A stretch of 64,000 nucleotides of DNA from Pseudomonas alkylphenolica (GTDB taxonomy: Bacteria > Pseudomonadota > Gammaproteobacteria > Pseudomonadales > Pseudomonadaceae). The notes below the pieces were generated by a model, which saw only the letters and a list, made by a program, of their open reading frames with translations, did not search any database and was not told the origin of the DNA. Every line of letters starts with the position of its first letter. The stretch's first letter is position 1. Below are positions 56,101-64,000 of this stretch, piece after piece. The stretch lies in assembly GCF_004025535.1 (NCBI RefSeq), contig NZ_QJRG01000033.1, positions 248,001-312,000 on the forward strand, in the 5' to 3' direction. The position numbers and the translations under genes are program-made.

Positions 56101-58609
56101 GCCTAGCTACAGCGCCAACGGCTTCGAACAAATGGCGAACACCATCACGCAGCATTGGTATGATCGCGCCTTTGCAGTAAACGGCAACGTGGCTACACCC
56201 TTGCGCCTGGAGCGATTGTCCCTGCTGGACTTTCCCCTTGAGTTGCCGACTTTCTTCACCGCAAACGTCACCGACTTGCAACTGCTCGAGACCCAGCCTG
56301 AGCGTTATGAAAACGTGCGCGAGCACACACCACGCCTGAACAGCCTGCTGCGGCAATTCGCCAACCTGAGAACGCTGGAAATCAGCCGCGCCTACCAGCA
56401 AGACGCATCACCTTCGCCGTTCCAGTTCAGTTTGCCGTTGATCGCAGAGCGCTTGCCCTCGCTGCAATCGCTCAGCCTGACGCACCAGAACATTCAGATT
56501 TCCACGTCGGATATCGACAGCCTCGCCAGCCTGCCCGACCTGCGCCACCTGGACCTCAGCGGAAATCGCTTATCTGAAGACTACCCGCCCAACTTCAGTG
56601 ACTTGAGGCTGACATATCTGGGCCTGGACAACATGCAACTGCAACACTGGCCGGACGGGCTCGGCTACAGCACCGCATTGCGCATGCAACAGATTTCCCT
56701 GCGCAACAACCAGATCACGCTACTGCCCCACTTCTTGCTGGAGAGCAGCTTCGGCGTCACCGAACATCCTCAGCTCTTCCTGCAAGGCAACGCCATCAGC
56801 CATGAACACATGCTCTCGGTGATGCTCAACCAGGACGGCTTTGGATCGCGGTTCGAATGGGACCAGCCCGATGCTTTCCGTGAGCGCCTGCGTCAGCAAC
56901 TGGGACTGCGCCAACAGCTGCACGATCTGCTCGACAACTACGTCAATGCTTCTTCCTCGACTGCGGTAGTCAGCCAGGCGGTGCTGGCTGGCAGGATGCG
57001 CATCGCTACGGCGTTGCGGCAGTTCTGGAGTGGCCAGGAGTCCAGCCAGCTCAGCCTTCCACTGCGTCTCACAGGCGTTACCCTGGACTTATTTCCGACT
57101 CGACTACCCACGTTCTTCACTGAACGCGTACTCAACCTCAGCCTCGACAACATCGGCGGCACCACTGCACAACTGCAAGATCTGCTCAGTCGTTTCCCTC
57201 GCCTGACCCGCCTGACCCTGGATACTTTTGTACGGGCGCAACAAGACCTGCCGATGGCGCTGCAGCAATCTTCGCAACTTAGCTATCTGGCACTGCGCAA
57301 TGTAGGGCTGGAGATCGATCAAAACTTCATGGAGGCTCTGGCGCCACTGCATAGGCTCGAAGTACTGGACCTCAGCAACAACCGCGCCGGCACCATCGTC
57401 AATGCCCCGCGCATGCTGTCGCTGCGACGCCTGGACCTCAACGGGATGGGCCTCGAGCATTGGCCGGCCTGGGTCGACCGCCTGTTACCGCTGGAGATGC
57501 TGGACCTCAGCGATAATCAACTAAGGGAGCTACCGCCCCACATCCTGGGAAACCTCGATAACAATGTGCTCATCAGCACGATTGGCCTGCACGGTAATCC
57601 ATTGGCGGAGAATGTGGTTCACCGTGCACGTGCGACATCGGAGAGCCAGAGCAGCTTCATACTGAGGTTCGATGCCCCTGACGAATGGGACGAAAACCTG
57701 CTTAACGAGTTTCTCAACGACCCTGCTAGTCTGCTCATCAACGATGAACCCATGGTCACAGACTGGCTCCTGGCTTCGGAGGCAGAGAACGAAGCCATGC
57801 GCGACATCTGGGAGCAGCTTCAAGCATCGGGCGACGCCCAGGACCTGCTTGCCCTGGTGGGCCGGTTGAAAAATACATCCACCTACCGGAACAGCGACAC
57901 CCGCGTGGAAATCTGCAAGCGGGTGCGCATCGTGCTAGTCAGGGCATTGCTCGCCCCGGACGAACGGGCGCTATTCAATGTCCAAGCCCGCGAAGCCTTG
58001 ACCCAGGAAGACGGCAGCCATACTTGCCATGACGGCGCGATGTTGACCTTCAAGAATATCGAGTTCTACATTGCCAGCGAACACTTGCAATTCGACGGTG
58101 CGGACAACGAAGCCAACCTGTACCGTGAACTGCGCCGCCTGTATCGCGTGCACACGGTAGATGAGCTGGCCACGCGGGAAGCCGGCGGCCGGGATGTAGC
58201 CGAGGTGCGCCTGACCTACCTGCGTGAACTGAATGGACCACTGCAACTTGGCCAACCCGTGGACAGGCTGCTCTATGCGATCAACCCCAGTATCGAGGAA
58301 CTGATAGATGCAGAGCTGCAGGTTCAGCGTGGCGAGCTCGGCGAGGATTTCGTGCGTTTTGCCGCCGCCAACGAAGTGTGGGTCCAGCATTTGCGCCAGG
58401 CCCACGCTGAGCGCTTCGCGCAGATTGAAAGCAGCTACCGGGACCAGGTGAATGATCTGACCGAGCGCTATCCGGGACGATCTCTCGATGAACTGACTGA
58501 AGAGTTCAACGCCCTGAAGCGAAGCCAGCAGGCCCGCGAATCACACCTGATCCGCGAACTCACCGCCTTTGCCGACCCTGATCGCAGGCCACGCTCTTCG
58601 AGCGAATAA
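53102..58609 (+). CDS. Giant LRR protein with C-terminal NEL-type E3 ubiquitin ligase domain (toxin/effector)
   Basis: 1835 residues, start ATG after AGGG (a TTG at 53072 is less likely). The N-terminal ~500 residues (SSTHDLLKQVMSTRAATLG) resemble the dermonecrotic-toxin-like region found in large Pseudomonas proteins, and contain two hydrophobic stretches (about 431-458 and 475-503). Residues 1118-1230 and 1335-1502 hold leucine-rich repeats (LRHLDLSGNRL; LEVLDLSNNR; LEMLDLSDNQLRELP). From about 1520 the NEL (IpaH/SspH) domain follows, with candidate catalytic C1642 in a CHD (Cys-x-Asp) motif. Such enzymes ubiquitinate host proteins. No signal peptide and no chaperone or secretion gene is adjacent. 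It sits alone between pip and hutG. Confidence 0.82.
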   Translation: MTLEKNTNIPYALINGKIPNWLKSAPSSTHDLLKQVMSTRAATLGQACLAQPAIAKALATEHAHLQAAMAEVQALYHALPNLEAFAREQLNTAIKETFGVEVDINNNYLLDVRQLDNQPGQDVEAYKHAPRSLLESALRNFEAGAAKPGGMDNDNALLKKSVILDHKGFMGTVPISNTLDMAPERFARMCRELDIGGQYQAKLHAIYYSDIKTGASNQATFGKIAELERCTFTQSLHLARLQNDISQSFYVAALALPLEVPTQSSTLTFSVISLWDVPLTRMRLFDYRATNGEHSVALYIPGDPETPLREFTSLTESEQWLRDRLLGDIRYLDNCMKERDKAHLQAKLLDRLMPLTLTLKGTHERAADPHAKLHLQTHQLSGSLLQGLVTEKVFRHEEDAAFHAIPTTLIDTITAVNYREHLLQKALTTLNIAGFFIPAVGEVMLGICALQLAYEVYEGIESWAHDDQQQAYQYMLDVVKNVAEMAAFTLAIKAVGGGLGAAADGSNKPVPLPEPMPVETPSFIEELEDVELPDGQARLWRADLEPYAQSIDIPDTLPQDNRGLRHHQGKIWLKLDGQVYSIVRSAQADSYHIEHPTRVKAYQPPLRHNGADTWLHPLDRPEQWQEVELLRRSGARNAELDEHTVRNILRVSNIEEDVLRQVLCDNQRLPGQLQDTLARFDLYRKIEQASPMAEPGSVHTDFQQQYRSLPASQSPGAEMIYRRYPQLPTPVTEELLQHTTANELDELSNGKVPRRLAAEVRLLQQQIRLNRAYEGLYLNQLRSWDTDRLVLHTLDQLPGWPAELGITVEQRMYSPQQSARIGPDAPGGPTIISAQAGYILMRSETSDAPLNAHASLHGALFEALSESQRMALGVDDELALKALILQTDLLPRPALRQILGMQPVEPDFRSPMRLADGRIGYPLGGIRPRVTSISRQTLLARIRQVGLYAPTPRPAEQTLAALESRNLDRNAINELLDNLLEQRSQLLSSLSSWRQMAAVLPSYSANGFEQMANTITQHWYDRAFAVNGNVATPLRLERLSLLDFPLELPTFFTANVTDLQLLETQPERYENVREHTPRLNSLLRQFANLRTLEISRAYQQDASPSPFQFSLPLIAERLPSLQSLSLTHQNIQISTSDIDSLASLPDLRHLDLSGNRLSEDYPPNFSDLRLTYLGLDNMQLQHWPDGLGYSTALRMQQISLRNNQITLLPHFLLESSFGVTEHPQLFLQGNAISHEHMLSVMLNQDGFGSRFEWDQPDAFRERLRQQLGLRQQLHDLLDNYVNASSSTAVVSQAVLAGRMRIATALRQFWSGQESSQLSLPLRLTGVTLDLFPTRLPTFFTERVLNLSLDNIGGTTAQLQDLLSRFPRLTRLTLDTFVRAQQDLPMALQQSSQLSYLALRNVGLEIDQNFMEALAPLHRLEVLDLSNNRAGTIVNAPRMLSLRRLDLNGMGLEHWPAWVDRLLPLEMLDLSDNQLRELPPHILGNLDNNVLISTIGLHGNPLAENVVHRARATSESQSSFILRFDAPDEWDENLLNEFLNDPASLLINDEPMVTDWLLASEAENEAMRDIWEQLQASGDAQDLLALVGRLKNTSTYRNSDTRVEICKRVRIVLVRALLAPDERALFNVQAREALTQEDGSHTCHDGAMLTFKNIEFYIASEHLQFDGADNEANLYRELRRLYRVHTVDELATREAGGRDVAEVRLTYLRELNGPLQLGQPVDRLLYAINPSIEELIDAELQVQRGELGEDFVRFAAANEVWVQHLRQAHAERFAQIESSYRDQVNDLTERYPGRSLDELTEEFNALKRSQQARESHLIRELTAFADPDRRPRSSSE

Positions 58610-58615
58610 TCCAGC

Positions 58616-59419
58616 TTAACGCCCGTAGTGCTCACGGCCCCATGCCAAGGTCGTTTCAAGCAGCTTGCGCAGCACCTTCTGGGTGTTCTGCGCAAGTTGC
58701 TCGCGATAGGCAAAGGGCTCGAGTTCTTCCATATAGGTACTTTGCGCAAGCTCCAGTTGCACAGCGTGGATATTCTGCCCCGGTTGGCCATAGTGGCGGG
58801 TGATGTGCCCGCCCTTGAAACGCCCGTTCAGCACGTGGCTGAAACCCGCCGCCGCGGCGCAAACGCCCTGCAGTTGCTCAGCCAGTTGTGCATCACAGCT
58901 GGCGCCATTGAAGGTGCCAAGGTTGAAATCCGGCAGCTTTCCGTCAAACAAATGCGGAATCTGCGAACGGATCGAATGGGCATCCCACAGCAACGCATAG
59001 CCGAACTGCTCGCGCAGGCGCTGCAGTTCGTTGCGCAGAGTGTCGTGATAAGGTCGCCAGATCTGTTCCAGGTAGGTGGCGCGGTCATCTGCCGAAGGCA
59101 CTTGCCCCTCCTTGAACAGGGCCTCGCCTTCGAACAGGGTGGCCGGGTACAGGCCCGTCGTCGCCCCGGCGTACAATGGCTTGTCGTCCTCCGGCCGGTT
59201 CAGGTCGATGACAAACCGCGAGTACTCGGCGGCGACGATACTGGCCCCCAGTTCACGGGCAAAATCGTACAACCGGGGAATGTGCCAGTCGGTGTCCGGC
59301 AGGCTTTCCGCCTGCGCCACCAGGCCATGCCTGACCGCCGGGGTCAATCGTAGGCCGGCATGCGGCATGCTGATCAGCAACGGCACGCTGCCTTGATGAA
59401 AACTCAGTACCTTGTCCAT
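58616..59419 (-). CDS. hutG: N-formylglutamate deformylase
   Basis: 267 residues. Last step of the five-step histidine pathway, giving glutamate and formate. Motifs: PLLISMPHAG, HIPRLYDFARELGA, FVIDLNRPEDDKPLY, LLWDAHSIRS and FKGGHITRHYGQP with the metal-site histidines. ATG at 59419 follows a perfect AAGGAGGG; the longer frame to 59596 runs into hutI sequence. It is last in the hut run, 10 bases after hutI. Its 3' end stops 6 bases from that of the effector-like gene, convergently. Confidence 0.96.
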   Translation of the reverse strand: MDKVLSFHQGSVPLLISMPHAGLRLTPAVRHGLVAQAESLPDTDWHIPRLYDFARELGASIVAAEYSRFVIDLNRPEDDKPLYAGATTGLYPATLFEGEALFKEGQVPSADDRATYLEQIWRPYHDTLRNELQRLREQFGYALLWDAHSIRSQIPHLFDGKLPDFNLGTFNGASCDAQLAEQLQGVCAAAAGFSHVLNGRFKGGHITRHYGQPGQNIHAVQLELAQSTYMEELEPFAYREQLAQNTQKVLRKLLETTLAWGREHYGR

Positions 59420-59429
59420 TTGCCCTCCT

Positions 59430-60635
59430 TCAATTGAACAGTTCGCGGCCAAGGCGCACGACCCGTTTGGGCAGGTCGCCGCCGAGCCAGTAGCACAGGT
59501 CTGCCGGGCGTTCGATCTGCCAGGCGACGAAGTCTGCGACCTTGCCCACTTCCAGCGAGCCATGGCTGCTACCCAGTCCCAGCGCCGTAGCGGCATGCTG
59601 GGTGACGCCCGCCAGCGCCTCTTCCGGGGTCATGCGGAACAGCGTGCACGCCATATTGAGCATCAGTCGCAGCGAAAGCGCCGGCGAGGTGCCGGGGTTA
59701 AGGTCACTGGCAATGGCGATCTTCACCCCGTGCTTGCGCAGGGCGTCCATGGGTGGCAATTGGGTTTCACGCAGAAAATAGAAAGCGCCCGGCAACAGCA
59801 CCGCAACGGTGCCCGCCGCCGCCATGGCAATGGCGTCTTCTTCAGTCATGAATTCCAGATGATCGGCCGACAACGCCTGGTACCGTGCCGCCAGGCTTGA
59901 CCCGCCCAGCGACGACAGCTGCTCGGCATGCAGCTTGACCGGCAACCGCAGTTCGCGAGCCTTGATGAACACCCGCTCGACCTGAGCCGGGGAAAATGCC
60001 AGGTACTCGCAGAAGGCGTCGACGGCGTCGACCAGGCCTTCGGCCGCCAGCGCCGGCAGCATCTCATCACAGATGTGGCTGATGTAGTCGTCGGCGCGGT
60101 CCTTGTATTCGGGTGGCAAGGCATGCGCCGCCAGGCAGGTACTGCGTACCGTCAGCGGTAGCTCTTCACCCAGACGGCGGATCACTTTGAGCAGTTTGCG
60201 CTCACTGGCAAGGTCCAGGCCGTAGCCTGATTTGATCTCCATGCTGGTGACGCCATCGCGCATCAGTGCCTGCACGCGTTGGCGAGCACTGGCGAACAGT
60301 TCATCTTCACTGGCCGCACGCGTCGCCCGCACCGTGCTGGCAATGCCACCGCCCTGGGCGGCAATCTCGGCATAGCTGACCCCTTGCAGGCGCTGCTCGA
60401 ACTCGCCACTGCGATTGCCACCGAACACCGCATGAGTATGGCAGTCGATCAGTCCCGGCGTGACCCAGGCACCGCCCAGGTCGACGGTTCGGTCCGCGCT
60501 AAGGGGCGGCAGCTCCTGACGTGGTCCGATCCACTCGATATGGCCGGCGCTGGTGATCATCGCGGCATCCTCGATGATCGAGTAAGTACCGTGCGCCATG
60601 CTCGCCACATGGCAATGCTGCCAGAGGGTTTTCAT
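59430..60635 (-). CDS. hutI: Imidazolonepropionase
   Basis: 401 residues. Amidohydrolase that opens the imidazolone ring in histidine degradation. Metal-binding [16 protein letters not shown], then [41 protein letters not shown] and [14 protein letters not shown] are all conserved. The hutG start is 10 bases beyond its stop and hutH ends 23 bases before its start, so all are one transcript. Confidence 0.97.
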   Translation of the reverse strand: MKTLWQHCHVASMAHGTYSIIEDAAMITSAGHIEWIGPRQELPPLSADRTVDLGGAWVTPGLIDCHTHAVFGGNRSGEFEQRLQGVSYAEIAAQGGGIASTVRATRAASEDELFASARQRVQALMRDGVTSMEIKSGYGLDLASERKLLKVIRRLGEELPLTVRSTCLAAHALPPEYKDRADDYISHICDEMLPALAAEGLVDAVDAFCEYLAFSPAQVERVFIKARELRLPVKLHAEQLSSLGGSSLAARYQALSADHLEFMTEEDAIAMAAAGTVAVLLPGAFYFLRETQLPPMDALRKHGVKIAIASDLNPGTSPALSLRLMLNMACTLFRMTPEEALAGVTQHAATALGLGSSHGSLEVGKVADFVAWQIERPADLCYWLGGDLPKRVVRLGRELFN

Positions 60636-60658
60636 GAAATATCTCCGTTTGTAGTCCG

Positions 60659-62191
60659 TTACAGGCTCGGCAGAATGCCCGCCAACAACAGTCCGCTCAG
60701 CTTGCCCTCAGCCAGCAGCGCACTGGCCACTTCGATGTCTGGCGAGAAGAACCGGTCGCGGTCGTAATGCGCGACTTCCTTGCGCAAGATCTGACGTGCC
60801 TGTTCCAGCTTGACCGAGGTCTTCAGGCCCTCGCGCAGGTCCAGGCCCTGGCACGCCCCCAGCCATTCGATGGCCAGCACGCCACGGGTGTTCTCGGCCA
60901 TCTCCCACAGCCGTTTGCCAGCAGCCGGTGCCATCGACACATGGTCTTCCTGGTTGGCCGAGGTCGGCAGGCTGTCCACGCTGTGCGGATGTGACAGCGC
61001 CTTGTTCTCGCTGGCCAGCGCCGCTGCGGTGACTTGGGCAATCATGAAGCCCGAGTTGACTCCGCCATTTTCCACAAGGAATGGCGGCAGTTGGGACATG
61101 TGCTTGTCCATCATCAACGAGATGCGGCGCTCGCTCAGCGAACCGATTTCAGCGATGGCCAAGGCCATGTTGTCAGCGGCCATGGCCACGGGTTCTGCGT
61201 GAAAGTTGCCACCGGAAATCACGTCGCCTTCGCTGGCAAACACCAACGGGTTGTCGGATACCGCGTTGGCTTCGACCGCCAGCACTTCGGCAGCCTGGCG
61301 CAATTGGGTCAGGCAAGCGCCCATGACCTGTGGTTGGCAGCGTAGCGAATACGGATCTTGAACTTTGCCGCAGTTTTCGTGGGAGGCCGAAATTTCACTG
61401 CCTTCGCCGAGCAGGTCGCGGTAACAGGCAGCCGAATCGATCTGCCCACGCTGGCCGCGCGCCGCATGAATGCGGGCGTCAAACGGCGAGCGCGACCCGA
61501 GCACGGCTTCGACCGTCAGCGCACCGATCGAGGTAGCCGCGGCGAACAGGTCCTCGCCCTCAAACAGGCCGCGCAGCGCATAGGCGGTGGACGCCTGGGT
61601 ACCATTGAGCAGGGCCAGGCCTTCTTTGGCCGCCAGGGTCAGCGGCTCAAGGCCTGCAGCCGCCAGGGCTTCAGGAGCCGACAGCCACTGCCCCTGGTAC
61701 CGCGCCTTGCCCTCGCCGAGCAGAACCAGCGACATGTGCGCCAGCGGTGCCAGGTCGCCGGATGCACCCACCGAGCCTTTCAGCGGAATGTGCGGGTATA
61801 CCTCGGCGTTGACCAGGGCGATCAGGGCATCAATGACCTTGCGGCGGATGCCGGAGAAACCACGGCTGAGACTGTTGATCTTCAGCACCATGATCAGCCG
61901 CACCATGGCATCGTCCAGCGGTGCACCGATACCGGCGGCGTGTGACAGCACCAGTGAGCGCTGCAGGTTTTCCAGGTCGTGGCTGGCAATGCGGGTCGAG
62001 GCCAGCAGACCAAAACCGGTGTTGATGCCGTAGGCGGTGCGGTTTTCTGCGAGGATCTGCTCGACGCAGGCGACACTGGCGTCAATCGCCGCGCCCGCAC
62101 TGGAGTCCAGGGTCAGCTGCACCGGTTGGCGATAGATCTCGCGCAGCTGTGCCAGGGTCAACTGCCCAGGCACCAGATTGAATGTATTCAT
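60659..62191 (-). CDS. hutH: Histidine ammonia-lyase
   Basis: 510 residues. Converts histidine to urocanate and ammonia. The Ala-Ser-Gly triad (A143-S144-G145, in [16 protein letters not shown]) cyclises to the MIO electrophile; Y54 in YGINTGFG is the catalytic tyrosine. The sequence is very close to remembered P. putida HAL. Flanked by hutI and a second hutH-like gene (21 bases away). This copy has every catalytic feature and is presumably the functional enzyme. Confidence 0.97.
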   Translation of the reverse strand: MNTFNLVPGQLTLAQLREIYRQPVQLTLDSSAGAAIDASVACVEQILAENRTAYGINTGFGLLASTRIASHDLENLQRSLVLSHAAGIGAPLDDAMVRLIMVLKINSLSRGFSGIRRKVIDALIALVNAEVYPHIPLKGSVGASGDLAPLAHMSLVLLGEGKARYQGQWLSAPEALAAAGLEPLTLAAKEGLALLNGTQASTAYALRGLFEGEDLFAAATSIGALTVEAVLGSRSPFDARIHAARGQRGQIDSAACYRDLLGEGSEISASHENCGKVQDPYSLRCQPQVMGACLTQLRQAAEVLAVEANAVSDNPLVFASEGDVISGGNFHAEPVAMAADNMALAIAEIGSLSERRISLMMDKHMSQLPPFLVENGGVNSGFMIAQVTAAALASENKALSHPHSVDSLPTSANQEDHVSMAPAAGKRLWEMAENTRGVLAIEWLGACQGLDLREGLKTSVKLEQARQILRKEVAHYDRDRFFSPDIEVASALLAEGKLSGLLLAGILPSL

Positions 62192-62212
62192 GACCTTACT
62201 CCTTGTAGTTGT

Positions 62213-63748
62213 TCAATGCAGGGCCGGCAGCACGCGCTGCAGCAACCGGGGTTGTCTGAGCAGCTCGGCGGCACGGGCAATATCCGGCGCCAGCCAGCGG
62301 TCTTCGAGGTAGGCCGGCACGTGCTCGCGCAGCAGGTGCCAGGCGGCGCCGGTGCCCGAACCGAAACCCTGTTCCTTGAGGAATTCGAAGGCCTGGGCGG
62401 CCAGCAGGTACTCGATCGCCAGAATCTGTGTGCAATTTTCCAGCACCTTGTGCAGTTTCAGCGCCGCGTTGGTGCCCAGGCTCAGGTGGTCTTCCTGCAG
62501 GCCGGAGGTCACATAGTTGTCGAGCACCGCAGGTTGTGCCAGCTGACGGTTTTCCGCGCACAGCGAGGCGGCGACGTACTGGGTGATCATCATTCCCGAG
62601 TTGACCCCGGGGTTGCTCACCAGGAAGGCAGGCAAACCACTGACATGCGGATTGACCAGGCGGTCCAGGCGACGCTCGGCAATCGAGCCGATTTCTGCCA
62701 TGGCAATGGCCAGCAGGTCGGCAGCCAGGGCCACGGACTGGCCGTGAGGGTTGGCCTGGGACATCACCCGGAAGTTATCCACAGTGCCCAGCAGCAGCGG
62801 GTTGTCGTTGGCGCCATTGAGCTCGCACTCGATCTGGCGGGCGGCATGCACCAGCTGATCGCGGGACGCGCCGTGCACCTGCGGAATCGAACGGATGCTC
62901 AACGCATCCTGAGTGCGAATGCCTTTGCTCGAAGCAATCACTTCACTGCCGTCGAGCAAAGCACGCAGATTCGCACCGACCCGTTGCATACCTGGGTGCG
63001 GCTTGAGCGCAATGATCTCGGCATCGAATGCATCGATCTGGCCGCGCTGAGCTTCAAAACTCATGGCCGAAATCACGTCGGCCCATTGCAACAGGCGCGT
63101 GGCGTCATCCAGGGCCAGGCAGCCGAGGCCGGTCATGCAAGGCGTACCGTTGACCAGGCAGAGCCCGTCCTTGGCGCCCAGCTTCACTGGTGACAGGCCT
63201 TCTTCGGCCAAGGCTTGCGCCGCCTCGACGATCTGCCCGCGGTAGCTGACCTTGCCGATGCCCAGCAGGCAGATGCCGACATGGGCCATGTGGGTCAGAT
63301 AACCCACCGAGCCCTGAGCCGGAACCTGCGGGGTGATACCGCGTTCGAGCAGCGCCAGCAGCGCCTCGACCACACTGCGTTGCAGGCCTGACTTGCCGTG
63401 GCTGTAGTTGACGATGGCCGCGCAGATGATCGCCCGGGTCTGCTCGTCCGCCAGCGCCGGGCCGACCCCGCAGGCATGGCTGAGCAAGGTATTGCGCGAC
63501 AGCTGGCTCAGCTGTTCGCCTTCCAGCGACACATTGCACAGCGCGCCAAGACCGGTGTTGACCCCATAGGCACGCTCGCGGCTCTGCACAATGCGTTGCA
63601 CGATGGCCTGGGCGTTTTCGATACGCGCCCAGGCTTGCGCCGACAGCTCCAGGTGTGCGCCATGGTGCGCTACCGCGACGACGTCCTGCCAACGCACCGG
63701 GGCGTCCGTGATGACGACAGTTTCAGCTTTCAACAGGTTGGCCCTCAC
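62213..63748 (-). CDS. hutH1: Histidine ammonia-lyase paralogue lacking the MIO-forming triad
   Basis: 511 residues. It aligns along its whole length with ammonia-lyases ([17 protein letters not shown], with Y61; GGVNSGM-like [29 protein letters not shown]). Exactly where HutH reads [15 protein letters not shown] this protein reads [12 protein letters not shown]: the three residues that form the MIO cofactor are missing, with no frameshift. Canonical lyase chemistry is therefore doubtful. In other pseudomonads a second hutH at this place is reported as dispensable for histidine growth. Start GTG at 63748 overlaps the ABC ATPase stop by 4 bases. Confidence 0.88.
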   Translation of the reverse strand: MRANLLKAETVVITDAPVRWQDVVAVAHHGAHLELSAQAWARIENAQAIVQRIVQSRERAYGVNTGLGALCNVSLEGEQLSQLSRNTLLSHACGVGPALADEQTRAIICAAIVNYSHGKSGLQRSVVEALLALLERGITPQVPAQGSVGYLTHMAHVGICLLGIGKVSYRGQIVEAAQALAEEGLSPVKLGAKDGLCLVNGTPCMTGLGCLALDDATRLLQWADVISAMSFEAQRGQIDAFDAEIIALKPHPGMQRVGANLRALLDGSEVIASSKGIRTQDALSIRSIPQVHGASRDQLVHAARQIECELNGANDNPLLLGTVDNFRVMSQANPHGQSVALAADLLAIAMAEIGSIAERRLDRLVNPHVSGLPAFLVSNPGVNSGMMITQYVAASLCAENRQLAQPAVLDNYVTSGLQEDHLSLGTNAALKLHKVLENCTQILAIEYLLAAQAFEFLKEQGFGSGTGAAWHLLREHVPAYLEDRWLAPDIARAAELLRQPRLLQRVLPALH

Positions 63749-64000
63749 ACAGTTGCCGCACGGCGTTGGACAAACCGGTCGACGTACTCGTCGGCCGGCG
63801 AATGGAGAATCTCTTTCGGTGTGCCCACCTGGATCAGACGGCCGTCCTTGAGGATCGCAATGCGATTACCGATACGCACCGCCTCATCGAGGTCATGGGT
63901 GATGAACACAATGGTCTTGTGCAGGGTTTTCTGCAGCTCCAGCAACTGGTCCTGCATCTCGGCGCGGATCAGCGGATCCAGGGCACTGAAGGCTTCGTCC
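63745..64000 (-). CDS. ABC transporter ATP-binding protein, C-terminal fragment (runs off the right edge)
   Basis: Only the last ~85 codons are inside the window. Walker B and D-loop ([15 protein letters not shown]), the H-loop in FITHDLDEA and the following [32 protein letters not shown] tail match the glycine-betaine/proline-type ATPases (ProV/OpuAA family). In P. aeruginosa the gene next to the hutH-like PA5093 encodes such an ATPase (PA5094, hut-linked transporter), so histidine uptake is the likely role. Confidence 0.88.
   Translation of the reverse strand, partial: DEAFSALDPLIRAEMQDQLLELQKTLHKTIVFITHDLDEAVRIGNRIAILKDGRLIQVGTPKEILHSPADEYVDRFVQRRAATV

Noticed and set aside
1..64000. tRNA, rRNA, prophage, integrase or insertion sequence in the window
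   Set aside because: None was recognised on either strand, including around the effector-like gene, where no integrase, tRNA end or direct repeats were seen.

Overview
The window is a contiguous stretch of a Pseudomonas chromosome. Gene content and order look like the P. putida group. Supporting signs are the GC-rich codon use, the pil/chp cluster beside gshB, the phaC1-Z-C2-D / phaI-F locus, the ubi-his-tat block and the hut operon. These are reinforced by individual matches such as the PhaC Cys296 nucleophiles, the PhaZ triad S102/D221/H248 and a McpQ-like receptor. No rRNA, tRNA, insertion sequence, phage gene or CRISPR array was seen. Nearly all of the window is conserved core genome with very short intergenic gaps.

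Layout. 1-6.2 kb: end of metF, an unassigned glycosyltransferase-like gene, an orphan SBP_bac_3 protein, the RNA helicase rhlE with a long leader, and a yceI/cytochrome b561 pair. 6.2-11 kb: a flavin amine oxidase with a lysine/alanine tail, divergent bioA, rsmE and a hemolysin III (TrhA) protein. 11-20.3 kb: the Chp twitching chemosensory operon pilGHIJ-chpA-chpC, lacking the methylation enzymes PilK and ChpB. 20.5-28.9 kb: gshB, a tonB-like gene, algH-ruvX-pyrR-pyrB-pyrC', then heat-shock hslVU behind a clear sigma-32-type promoter. 29.3-36 kb: the medium-chain-length polyhydroxyalkanoate (PHA) locus, with synthesis, depolymerisation, regulation and granule proteins. 36.1-42.1 kb: ubiE-ubiJ-ubiB, hisI-hisE, tatABC and a second rsmE-like gene. 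42.2-46.8 kb: an HBM-type chemoreceptor with a FliA-type promoter, and a polar amino acid ABC transporter. 47-52.9 kb: opgGH (periplasmic glucans), dtd and pip. 53.1-58.6 kb: a giant accessory gene. 58.6-64 kb: hutG, hutI, hutH, a second hutH-like gene and the start of the hut-linked ABC transporter.

The most striking element is the 1835-residue protein at 53102-58609. It has a large N-terminal toxin-like region with a hydrophobic stretch, two related leucine-rich-repeat blocks and a C-terminal domain with a Cys-x-Asp motif. I read this as a NEL-type (IpaH/SspH-like) E3 ubiquitin ligase, an effector or toxin aimed at eukaryotic cells. It sits alone between two housekeeping genes. Second in interest is the hutH paralogue at 62213-63748, which has an exact three-residue gap where ammonia-lyases carry the Ala-Ser-Gly triad that forms the MIO cofactor.

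All functional calls rest on reading motifs, lengths and gene order by eye. No database search was run.
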